A stretch of 64,000 bases of DNA from an uncultured Bacilli bacterium (GTDB lineage: Bacteria > Bacillota_I > Bacilli_A > RFN20 > CAG-826). The notes under the pieces were generated by a model. It had not been told where the DNA came from, ran no database searches, and saw nothing but the letters and a program-made list of their open reading frames with translations. This document shows, one piece after another, positions 16,719 through 23,541 of this stretch. Location: the NCBI GenBank assembly GCA_944363525.1, contig CALVUF010000008.1:1-64000 (forward strand). Direction: 5' to 3'. Position numbers and translations under genes: made by a program. Numbering within the stretch: position 1 is the first letter of the stretch; every line of letters starts with the position of its first letter.

Positions 16719-17015
16719 ATGGCCAATATGCCGAATGATGAAATCATCGATAAGATGGAAAGCCTGCTCAACGTCGCCAGCGACTTCACCCGTCTGAAGA
16801 TTATGTATGCCTTAAGCGAAGGCGAGAAGAACGTCTCGGAGATCGTGACGGAAGTGGGGGCCTCCCAATCGCTTATCTCCCACCAGCTGCAAACCTTAAG
16901 GAAAGCCAATCTGGTCTGGACCAGACGGCAAGGGACTTCGGTCTATTACTCCTTGGCCGACGAGCACGTAGTCAAACTGCTCGATTTGGTGTGCGAGCAC
17001 GTCTGTGAGGAATAG
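16719..17015 (+). CDS. ArsR/SmtB-family metal-sensing repressor, zinc type
   Basis: This 98-residue winged-helix repressor has the recognition region VSEIVTEVGASQSLISHQLQTLRKANLVWTRRQGTSVYYSL. The C-terminal helix carries D81-x-H83-x10-H94-xx-E97, the full alpha-5 zinc/cobalt site of SmtB and CzrA, and adds Cys92 and Cys96. There is no CxC motif in alpha-3, so a cadmium/lead CadC-type site is less likely. It should repress its own operon, including the P-type ATPase 3 nt downstream, and be released by zinc. Confidence 0.92.
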   Translation: MANMPNDEIIDKMESLLNVASDFTRLKIMYALSEGEKNVSEIVTEVGASQSLISHQLQTLRKANLVWTRRQGTSVYYSLADEHVVKLLDLVCEHVCEE

Positions 17016-17018
17016 ATC

Positions 17019-18911
17019 ATGGAAGAGAATCGAAAGAAGGAAATAATCTTTTTATTGTCGCGGGCTTTGCTGTCCATTGTCCTGCTGCTTTTAGGCGTTC
17101 TCTACCTCAATGAGGAGAACTTCCCCTTCTACGTTAATTTGATCGTCATGTTGGCGAGTTATTTCGTCATCGCCTATGACGTCATCATCAAGGCCTTTAA
17201 GGAAATCGTCTTTGAGCATAACCCTTTCAATGAATGCACCTTGATGGTGGTGGCTTCAATCGGGGCTTTTGCCCTCCGGGCCTTTGGGCCGGAGTACAAC
17301 GAATACGTCGAAGGGGTTTTGGTCATTCTCCTTTATCAGATTGGTGAATTCTTCGAAGACCTCGCCGAGGACAAATCCAAGGAAGCCATCACCAAAGCCA
17401 TCGACTTACGGCAGGAGAAAGCCAAAGTCCGGCAAGAGGGCAAGATCATCGAGAAAGAAGCGGTCGACATCGTCCCCGGCGACCTGGTCTTGATCGGGGC
17501 CGGGGACAAAGTCCTCTGCGACGGATTAGTTAAACTTGGCGAAGGGGAAGTCGACGAATCGTCCTTGACCGGGGAATTCGTCCCGGTCGCCAAAAAAGAA
17601 GGCGATCCCGTCTCAAGCGGTACCCTCCTGTCCAAAGGTTCCTTAGAGGTTGAAGCGACCAAGGCCTATGCCGATTCGACCGTCGCCAAACTTTTGGGTT
17701 TGGTCGAGAACTCGGCCGAGAAGAAAAGCAAGGTAACTCGCTTCATCAGCAAGTTCGCCAAGTATTACACCCCGATCGTCATGGGGGTGGCCCTGCTGGT
17801 TATGGTGATTCCGCCTCTTTTCATTGGCATTAACGATGGGGCGACCTGGGTCGCCTGGATCCGGACTGCCTTATCCTTCTTAGTCGTCTCCTGCCCTTGC
17901 GCGGTCGTCATCTCGGTTCCCTTGGCTTATTTCTCGGGGCTGGGTTTAGCTTCCAAATCGGGAATCTTAGTCAAGGGGGCTGCCTATTTCGACCAACTGA
18001 ATGAACTGAAAACCATGGCCTTTGACAAGACTGGTACCTTGACCGAAGGGAAGTTCGAGGTGCTGGAAGTCCATCCGGAAGGGATATCGGAAGCGGAGTT
18101 CTTCGAATACGCCGCGGCGGCCGAAGCCACCTCCAACCATCCGGTCGCCTCGTGCCTTAAATCCCTTAGCGCCATCGACCAGTCCTTAGTCAACGGGATG
18201 GAGGACCTTGCCGGGCAAGGGGTTAAGGCCAATTACAAAGGCCATGCCCTCTTCTGTGGGAAGACGGAAAGCGCCAGGAAAATATCCGCCCAAGGGACAG
18301 TGGTAGGGCTAACAATAGATGGTAAAGATGCCGGTTACTGCATCCTCGGCGACCGGGTTAAACCCAACTCTCCCTCGACCATTAAGGGATTGAATTCCCG
18401 AGGTATTGAGACCGTCTTGCTGTCCGGCGATAAGCAAGCCAATGCCGTCGCGATTGGGGAGCAATTGGGTTTCCAACAAATTCATGGCGAGCTTAAACCG
18501 GAAGAGAAAGTCGCCTCTTTGGATTCGTTGATCAAGGCTTCGACCGGCCGGGTCGGTTACGTCGGTGATGGCATCAACGACGCCGCCTCGATCGCCTTAA
18601 GCGACGTCGGCATCGCCATGGGCGGCTTAGGTTCGGATGCGGCGGTGGCCAACGCCGACTGCGTCATCCTCAATGACGACCCAAAGAAGATCCTGACCTT
18701 ATTGAAGGTAGCCAAGAAGACCAAGAACCGGGCCGGGTTCAACATCGCTGTGTCCCTGGTGGTTAAAATCGCGGTCATGATCGTATCCATCATCGCTTCG
18801 GCCACCGCCCTGTTCACCTTGCCTTTATGGGTGGCGGTGCTGGCCGATTCGGGCTTGGCGTTATTGATGATCTTGTCTTCGCTTTTGCTCGGTCTAGAAA
18901 AAGCGAACTAG
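17019..18911 (+). CDS. P1B-type heavy-metal exporting ATPase (Zn/Cd/Pb group)
   Basis: This 630-residue pump has the membrane metal site SCPCAV (Cys292-Pro-Cys294), phosphorylation motif DKTGTLTEGK (Asp336), actuator motif SSLTGEFVPV, the nucleotide-binding HP motif (SNHPVA) and GYVGDGINDAASIALSDVGIAMG. The C-terminal helix holds Asp in VLADSGLALLM, as in ZntA/CadA. No N-terminal HMA/GMTCxxC domain is present. It is co-transcribed with the zinc-type ArsR repressor and should export excess Zn2+, with Cd2+ and Pb2+ as likely alternatives. Confidence 0.93.
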   Translation: MEENRKKEIIFLLSRALLSIVLLLLGVLYLNEENFPFYVNLIVMLASYFVIAYDVIIKAFKEIVFEHNPFNECTLMVVASIGAFALRAFGPEYNEYVEGVLVILLYQIGEFFEDLAEDKSKEAITKAIDLRQEKAKVRQEGKIIEKEAVDIVPGDLVLIGAGDKVLCDGLVKLGEGEVDESSLTGEFVPVAKKEGDPVSSGTLLSKGSLEVEATKAYADSTVAKLLGLVENSAEKKSKVTRFISKFAKYYTPIVMGVALLVMVIPPLFIGINDGATWVAWIRTALSFLVVSCPCAVVISVPLAYFSGLGLASKSGILVKGAAYFDQLNELKTMAFDKTGTLTEGKFEVLEVHPEGISEAEFFEYAAAAEATSNHPVASCLKSLSAIDQSLVNGMEDLAGQGVKANYKGHALFCGKTESARKISAQGTVVGLTIDGKDAGYCILGDRVKPNSPSTIKGLNSRGIETVLLSGDKQANAVAIGEQLGFQQIHGELKPEEKVASLDSLIKASTGRVGYVGDGINDAASIALSDVGIAMGGLGSDAAVANADCVILNDDPKKILTLLKVAKKTKNRAGFNIAVSLVVKIAVMIVSIIASATALFTLPLWVAVLADSGLALLMILSSLLLGLEKAN

Positions 18912-18921
18912 TAATAATAGT

Positions 18922-18944
18922 CTGTCAATAAAACATCATGACAG
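18922..18944. other. Short inverted repeat bordering the repeat array
   Basis: CTGTCA (18922-18927) and TGACAG (18939-18944) form 6-bp arms with an 11-nt A-rich loop just after the ATPase pump gene and 4 bp before the direct-repeat array. There is no T-run, so it is not a convincing terminator. It could be a boundary or protein-binding site. Confidence 0.35.
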
Positions 18945-18947
18945 GCA

Positions 18948-19030
18948 AAAAGTGTGAAATGAAAACGCCTAAAAGTGTGAAATGAAAACGCCTAAAAGTA
19001 TGAAATGAAAAAGCCTAAATGTGTGAAATG
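18948..19030 (+). repeat. Direct-repeat array, 23-bp period, upstream of ATPase A
   Basis: Units start at 18948, 18971, 18994 and 19017. The core GTGTGAAATG occurs in units 1, 2 and 4, and GTATGAAATG in unit 3; it is followed by AAAACGCCT in units 1-2 and AAAAGCCT in unit 3. Units 1 and 2 are identical over 23 bp, and unit 4 is partial. The array is head-to-tail, without spacers of the CRISPR kind, and ends 3 bp before the -35 box of the ATPase promoter. It looks like an iteron-type operator. Confidence 0.9.
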
Positions 19031-19033
19031 GCA

Positions 19034-19062
19034 TTGAAAACATCTGATGAATACGTTAATAT
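19034..19062 (+). promoter_or_regulatory. Promoter of ATPase A, giving a leaderless mRNA
   Basis: TTGAAA (19034-19039), a 17-bp spacer and TAATAT (19057-19062) form a near-consensus sigma-A promoter. The ATG at 19069 lies 6 nt after the -10 box, so transcription should begin at or next to the start codon. No ribosome-binding site is present. Confidence 0.75.
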
Positions 19063-19068
19063 TTCTAC

Positions 19069-20394
19069 ATGGTAAATGAAAATCTTTATTTGCCTCGGAT
19101 AATTGATTCCGAGATAGAAAATGCCCTGAAATACAAACCGGCAATTTATGTCAAGGGTTTAAAGTTCATCGGAAAAACGACGACCTGTCGCAAATATGCC
19201 AAGACGGTTTATCGTCTAGGGTCCTCGCGACAGCTCGACAATTTGATTCTGGGGCTCCACGCCGATTCTTCGTTCATCTTTGGCAAGGAAAAGCCTATCC
19301 TCTTTGACGAATGGCAGAACTACCCTGACATTTGGAACGAAATCAAAGAACAGATCGACGATTCGTTCAATGCCCCTGGTCAATACCTGCTGACTGGATC
19401 GACCATACCTCACCCCAAAAAGGACGGCGTTGATATTGCTCCGATTCGCCATTCCGGGACTGGGCGGTTTGTCGAATTCTTGATGAGACCGTTATCGCTA
19501 TTTGAATCTAAGGAGTCGAACGGGAAAATCTCCTTAAAGCGTTTATTCGAACCGGGATATTCGGTTACCGGCTTAGATTCTACCTTATCCCATCGCGATT
19601 TGGTTTTCGCCACCGTTCGCGGCGGTTTCCCCGCCTCTATTGGCTTGCCGCCTGATGAGGCGGTGAAAATACCTAAAGATTATTTGGATGGAGTGGTGGA
19701 ACACGATATCAAGGACTTCGATGGGGTGGAACGCGATCCGGTTTTGGCCCGACGGTTTTTGACGGTTTATGCCAAGAACATATGCTCTTTGACGAAGAAC
19801 CGGAAAATATTTGCCGATACCAATGGCGCAGATTTCGATTTGTCCGATCGGACTTTGTACTCTTACAAAGAAGTTCTCCAAAACCTTTTCGTTCTCGAGG
19901 ATGTTCCGCCTTGGAGTCCGAAATTCAAATCGAAGGTCAATATGCAAACGGCGATTAAAAAGGACTTCTGCGATCCTTCATTAGCTATCGCGGCATTGAA
20001 TCTTAATGTGGATTTCCTGCTGGATAACAATTTGGATTATGGCTTCTTTTTCGAATCCTTGGTTATCCGGGATTTGCGGGTTTATTCATCAGCATTTGGC
20101 GGAAAAATCTTCTATTACCGCGATCGAATTGGACTAGAATGCGATGCAGTTTTGGTTTTAAAAGACGGGCGATATGCGTTGATTGAGGTAAAACTAACAG
20201 ATTTTCAAGCGAAAGAAGCCAGCAAACATTTGCTGGAGATCAAAAGAGAAATCGAGGAATACAATGCCACGGTGTCTGATCCTTATATGAAGATGGCTTT
20301 GCCTTCCGCTTTGATCTGTATCGTCGGCAATAACCACGCCTATACTTTGCCCGAAGGCATTCACATTGTGCCGATTGGCTCACTTCGAGATTGA
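19069..20394 (+). CDS. AAA_14/DUF4143-type ATPase with C-terminal nuclease-like domain (copy A)
   Basis: This 441-residue protein belongs to the large family of stand-alone ATPases with a DUF4143 C-terminus, whose role is not firmly known. Walker A is GLKFIGKTTT (Lys36), Walker B is PILFDEWQ (Asp80, Glu81) and the sensor-like motif is LLTGSTIPH. The C-terminal domain has GLECDAVLVLKDGRYALIEVKL, an E-x-D...E-x-K pattern like PD-(D/E)xK nucleases. The N-terminus MVNENLYLPRIID fits family starts. The gene is isolated between the zinc pump and rplK, has its own promoter behind a repeat array, and is more AT-rich than its neighbours. Confidence 0.85.
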   Translation: MVNENLYLPRIIDSEIENALKYKPAIYVKGLKFIGKTTTCRKYAKTVYRLGSSRQLDNLILGLHADSSFIFGKEKPILFDEWQNYPDIWNEIKEQIDDSFNAPGQYLLTGSTIPHPKKDGVDIAPIRHSGTGRFVEFLMRPLSLFESKESNGKISLKRLFEPGYSVTGLDSTLSHRDLVFATVRGGFPASIGLPPDEAVKIPKDYLDGVVEHDIKDFDGVERDPVLARRFLTVYAKNICSLTKNRKIFADTNGADFDLSDRTLYSYKEVLQNLFVLEDVPPWSPKFKSKVNMQTAIKKDFCDPSLAIAALNLNVDFLLDNNLDYGFFFESLVIRDLRVYSSAFGGKIFYYRDRIGLECDAVLVLKDGRYALIEVKLTDFQAKEASKHLLEIKREIEEYNATVSDPYMKMALPSALICIVGNNHAYTLPEGIHIVPIGSLRD

Positions 20395-20580
20395 ATTTGA
20401 TTAATTTGCTTGTTGTTTCTATTGTCGATTAATAATGGTGCCTGCGCCTAACGTTTTTTGATGTTTTATCGATCTGGCCGCTGATATTTCAAAAGCAAAT
20501 CTTATGAATCTATTTGGTTTTTACAACCAGCTTATCGTCATCCGAAAACAAGCCTATAAAATTTCTTTTGCGTAATGATT
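20395..20580. other. AT-rich gap between ATPase A and the rplK leader
   Basis: No gene, tRNA or clear terminator is visible. The segment is AT-rich and separates the accessory ATPase gene from the ribosomal operon; promoter-like elements for rplK begin near its right end. Confidence 0.4.
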
Positions 20581-20690
20581 CCCACGCGCATATACTATGC
20601 AAGCGCGTTATACGTAACGCGTAATGCGTGGGAGGGCTAGACGAAGCCCGCTGAACCACTGCATGCAAATCTACCACAAAGGAGAGAAAC
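20581..20690 (+). promoter_or_regulatory. rplKA promoter region and putative L1-binding leader
   Basis: TATACT (20591-20596) may be a -10 box. A perfect hairpin CGCGTTA-TACG-TAACGCG (20604-20621) is flanked by longer arms CCCACGC (20581-20587) and GCGTGGG (20626-20632). Next comes GTGGGA, a GGGCT/AGCCC stem (20634-20638 with 20645-20649) and CTGAACCAC (20651-20659), giving two helices around an asymmetric loop. That resembles the L1-binding site that L1 uses to autoregulate L11-L1 operons. The site AAGGAGAG precedes the start of rplK. Confidence 0.5.
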
Positions 20691-21101
20691 ATGAGCAAGA
20701 AAATCGTCAAAGTCGTCAAGATGGAGCTCCCTGGCGGGGAAGCCCATCCGGGCCCGAAGCTCGCTTCCGCGGGCGTCGTCATGAACAAGTTCTGCACCGA
20801 CTTCAATGCCAAGACCGGCGACCGTCGGGGCGAAACCGTTCCGGTCATCATCACCGCCTACGAGGACAAGTCCTACGACTTCGTCATCAAGACCAGCCCG
20901 GTCGCTGAGCGGATCCTCAAAGCCGCCGGCATCAAGAAAGGGTCTGGCAACGCCAAGACCATCGTTGGCCACATCAGCGAAGCGCAACTCGAAGAGATCG
21001 CCAAGTACAAGCTGCCCGACTTCAACACCGAGGACATCGAGGCCGCGAAGAAAATCGTCGAAGGCACCTGCAAGCAAATGGGGATCGCCATCGACCGCTA
21101 A
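20691..21101 (+). CDS. rplK: 50S ribosomal protein L11
   Basis: This 136-residue protein has the N-terminal domain MSKKIVKVVKMELPGGEAHPGPKLASAGVVMNKFCTDFNAKT and a C-terminal rRNA-binding domain with KTSPVAERILKAAGIKKGSG and VEGTCKQMGIAID. It binds the GTPase-associated centre of 23S rRNA. One departure from the common pattern is GPKLASAGVV where most bacteria have GPALGQ.GVN. It is followed by rplA after 11 nt. Confidence 0.96.
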   Translation: MSKKIVKVVKMELPGGEAHPGPKLASAGVVMNKFCTDFNAKTGDRRGETVPVIITAYEDKSYDFVIKTSPVAERILKAAGIKKGSGNAKTIVGHISEAQLEEIAKYKLPDFNTEDIEAAKKIVEGTCKQMGIAIDR

Positions 21102-21112
21102 GGAGAGCCAAG

Positions 21113-21805
21113 ATGAAAAAATTCAGCAAGAAATACCAGGCGGCCGCCAAAAAGATCGAAGCCGGCAAAGTCTATGAATTAGCCGAGGCCGTCAAGTTGG
21201 TCAAGGAAACCTCGACCACCAAGTTCGACGCCTCCGTCGACATCAGCTTCAACCTCAATGTCAATCCGACACTCGCCGATCAATTGATTCGCGGGACCAT
21301 CACCCTTCCTCATGGCAACGGCAAGACCAAACGGGTCCTCGTCGTCACCAACACCAAAGCCGATGAGGCCAAGGAAGCCGGGGCGGACTTCGTTGGGGGC
21401 AAGGATATCCTCGAGAAGATCCAGCGCGAGAACTGGTTCGGGTTCGACGTCATCGTCGCGACCCCGGACATGATGGGCGAACTTGGAAAGATGGGTCGCG
21501 TCCTCGGTCCGAAAGGCTTAATGCCGAACCCCAAGACCGGCACCGTCACCATGGACGTCAAGACCGCCGTCACCGAGATCAAGAAAGGCAAAATCGCCTA
21601 CCGCGTCGACCGCGATGGCAACCTCTCGATGCCGATCGCCAAGGTCTCCTTCTCCGACGCTGATTTGATGGATAACCTCGTCGCCGTCACCGACCACATC
21701 GCCAAATCCCGCCCGAGCACCGTCAAGGGCACCTTCATCCTCACCGCCGCCATCTCCACCACCATGGGTCCGGCGGTCGCGATCACCTTCCCGGGTCGCA
21801 ACTAA
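21113..21805 (+). CDS. rplA: 50S ribosomal protein L1
   Basis: This 230-residue protein is L1 of the ribosomal stalk base. It has the two-domain pattern with VDISFNLNVNPTLADQLIRGTITLPHGNGKTKRVLV, VGGKDILEKIQRENWFGFDVIVATPDMMGELGKMGRVLGPKGLMPNPKTGTV and the C-terminal PSTVKGTFILTAAISTTMGPAV. It probably represses its own operon by binding the leader upstream of rplK. It ends shortly before the L10 leader. Confidence 0.97.
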   Translation: MKKFSKKYQAAAKKIEAGKVYELAEAVKLVKETSTTKFDASVDISFNLNVNPTLADQLIRGTITLPHGNGKTKRVLVVTNTKADEAKEAGADFVGGKDILEKIQRENWFGFDVIVATPDMMGELGKMGRVLGPKGLMPNPKTGTVTMDVKTAVTEIKKGKIAYRVDRDGNLSMPIAKVSFSDADLMDNLVAVTDHIAKSRPSTVKGTFILTAAISTTMGPAVAITFPGRN

Positions 21806-21827
21806 TCACTTGGTGAATCGCTTCGTA

Positions 21828-21935
21828 TACCTAAGATAGCCGGGGGCACGTGCCTCAAAACTCCACCCTGCTGAGGTTGTAGACTCAATTCACAATAACC
21901 CACTAGTTATATTGAAGCTTCACATACATCAACGA
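21828..21935 (+). ncRNA. Ribosomal protein L10 leader
   Basis: The 144-nt space before rplJ contains CCTAAGATAGCCGG, then a G-rich arm with GGGGGCACGTGCC, then CACCCTGCTGAGGTTGTA. These match the conserved blocks of the L10 leader (CCUAAGACAGYAGG... CUGCYGAGG-UUGUA) by which the L10-L7/L12 complex represses its own mRNA. The downstream part up to the ribosome-binding site AAAGGAGGT is AT-rich. Confidence 0.85.
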
Positions 21936-21949
21936 AAGGAGGTAGAAAC

Positions 21950-22459
21950 ATGAATCAGAAAGCCCTGCAAGCCAAGAAAGACGCGGTCGCCGCGATCAAA
22001 GATTCGCTTAGCAAATCCGCTTCCTTCACCGTCGTGTCCTACCAGGGGCTCACCGTCGCTGAGATGCAAGAGCTGCGCCGGACCCTCGAAGGGGCTGGGG
22101 CGACCATCACCGTTTACAAAAACACCATGGTCCGCCGCGCCCTCGCTGAGGCCAACCAGCCGGATCTCGGCGAATTGCTCGAAGGCCCGAATGGGTTCGT
22201 CTTCTCGGAAGACCTCTCCAAAGGCCCGAAGGCCCTGACCAAATTCGCCCGCTTCCACGAGCACCTCGTCATCAAAGGCGGCCTCGCCGAAGGACAGGTC
22301 CTGGATGCGGCCAAGGTCAAGGAGATCAGCAAGCTCCCGGACAAGAACGGCATGCTCGCCATGTTCCTATCGTGCTTGAATGCACCGCTCACCAGCTTCG
22401 CCGCCGCCGTCAAGGCGATCGCGGACAAAGGCGCCCCCGCCACCGAAGGCGCCAACTAA
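21950..22459 (+). CDS. rplJ: 50S ribosomal protein L10
   Basis: This 169-residue stalk protein has the N-terminal rRNA-binding part (KDAVAAIKDSLSKSASFTVVSYQGLTVAEMQELRRTLEGAGATITVYKNTMVRRAL) and a C-terminal helix for L7/L12 dimers (MFLSCLNAPLTSFAAAVKAIADK). It sits behind its autoregulatory leader, with a strong AAAGGAGGT ribosome-binding site, and 15 nt before rplL. Confidence 0.97.
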   Translation: MNQKALQAKKDAVAAIKDSLSKSASFTVVSYQGLTVAEMQELRRTLEGAGATITVYKNTMVRRALAEANQPDLGELLEGPNGFVFSEDLSKGPKALTKFARFHEHLVIKGGLAEGQVLDAAKVKEISKLPDKNGMLAMFLSCLNAPLTSFAAAVKAIADKGAPATEGAN

Positions 22460-22474
22460 TGGAGGAAAACCACA

Positions 22475-22855
22475 ATGGCTAAATTAACCAAAGAAGAAAT
22501 CATCGCCTCTTTGAAGGAGTACACGGTCCTCGAGCTCAATGACCTCGTCAAGGCCGTCGAAGAGGAATTCGGCGTCACCGCCGCCGCCCCGGTCGCGGCC
22601 GCCGCCCCGGCTGAGGAAGAAGGCCCGGTCGCCAAAGGACCGACCGAAGTCTCCCTCATCCTCAAAGGGCTCGGCACCGGCTCCAAGGTTGCCATCATCA
22701 AAGCCGTCCAGGCCATCACCGGCCTCGGCCTCATGGATGCCAAGAAACTCGTCGATGGCATCCCGGCTCCGGTCAAGGAGCACATCAGCCCGGTCGAAGC
22801 CGAGGAGCACAAGAAAGCCCTCGTCGCCGCTGGCGCCGAAGTCGAGATCAAGTAA
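22475..22855 (+). CDS. rplL: 50S ribosomal protein L7/L12
   Basis: This 126-residue acidic protein has the dimerisation domain ([29 protein letters not shown]), an Ala/Pro-rich hinge ([14 protein letters not shown]) and the C-terminal factor-binding domain ([32 protein letters not shown], then AGAEVEIK). It recruits translation GTPases to the ribosome. A large hairpin follows the gene. Confidence 0.97.
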   Translation: MAKLTKEEIIASLKEYTVLELNDLVKAVEEEFGVTAAAPVAAAAPAEEEGPVAKGPTEVSLILKGLGTGSKVAIIKAVQAITGLGLMDAKKLVDGIPAPVKEHISPVEAEEHKKALVAAGAEVEIK

Positions 22856-22877
22856 TCTCGCCCAACAACACTCAATG

Positions 22878-22913
22878 CCCGCCCCAGGTGTCAAAGCCTG
22901 GGGTGGGTTATTG
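22878..22913 (+). terminator. Attenuator-like hairpin between rplL and the methyltransferase gene
   Basis: An 11-bp stem CCCGCCCCAGG/CCTGGGGTGGG with an 8-nt loop is followed by TTATTGCGCTT, a weak T-tract. Partial termination here would lower transcription of rpoBC relative to L10-L7/L12, as in the rplL-rpoB attenuators of other bacteria. Confidence 0.65.
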
Positions 22914-22934
22914 CGCTTCCAAGGGGGATAGCCA

Positions 22935-23531
22935 ATGCCGCAATACTTCGATAACGTCGAATCCCTGAAACATCAGGAAACGACGTACAAAGTAACGTTC
23001 CTCGGCCAGGAATTCCTCTTCCATAGCGATGCCGGGGTCTTCTCGAAAGATGGCCTTGACGATGGTAGCAGACTGCTGCTTGAAACCATAGTCAAGACCG
23101 ATCTTGGGGATAACATCCTCGATCTCGGCTGCGGGATTGGGCCGATCGGCCTGATCCTCGCCTCCTTCCAGCCCAATTGCCACGTCACCTTAGCCGACGT
23201 GAACAAACGGGCGCTGGAATTGGCTCGCCTCAACGCGGAATCCTTCGGTTTATCGAATCGGGTTTCCATCGTTGAGTCCGACGTCTATTCCGCCATTCAG
23301 ACGACTTTCTCGAGTATCGTCACCAACCCACCCATCCGGGCGGGGAAGAAAGTCACCTACGCGATGTACGCGGGCGCGCTCGGCCATCTTAATGAAGGTG
23401 GCCGGTTGATCCTAGTCATCCGCAACAAGCAAGGCGCTGAGTCTTGCCAAGCCTACCTGGAAACCCTCTTTCCGAAAGTCGAGGTCGCCAGGCAGAAAAA
23501 AGGATATCGCATCCTCATCGCGACCAAGTAA
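22935..23531 (+). CDS. RsmC-like class I SAM-dependent methyltransferase
   Basis: This 198-residue enzyme has the SAM-binding motif I ILDLGCGIGPIGLIL, acidic motif II VTLADVNKRALELA and the catalytic NPP-type motif VTNPPIRAGK, typical of N2-guanine or N6-adenine methylation in rRNA. Orthologues (YbxB in Bacillus) sit in exactly this position between rplL and rpoB and are thought to modify 16S rRNA like RsmC. It is single-domain, lacking the N-terminal half of E. coli RsmC. Confidence 0.88.
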   Translation: MPQYFDNVESLKHQETTYKVTFLGQEFLFHSDAGVFSKDGLDDGSRLLLETIVKTDLGDNILDLGCGIGPIGLILASFQPNCHVTLADVNKRALELARLNAESFGLSNRVSIVESDVYSAIQTTFSSIVTNPPIRAGKKVTYAMYAGALGHLNEGGRLILVIRNKQGAESCQAYLETLFPKVEVARQKKGYRILIATK

Positions 23532-23541
23532 GGAGTCCACA

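Noticed and set aside
18948..19016. Repeated cre (CcpA) sites, because each unit contains TGAAAACGCCT
   Set aside because: The second half of the cre palindrome is missing, and the period and number fit an array unit better.
18948..19030. CRISPR array
   Set aside because: Units are contiguous with no unique spacers and no cas genes occur in the window.
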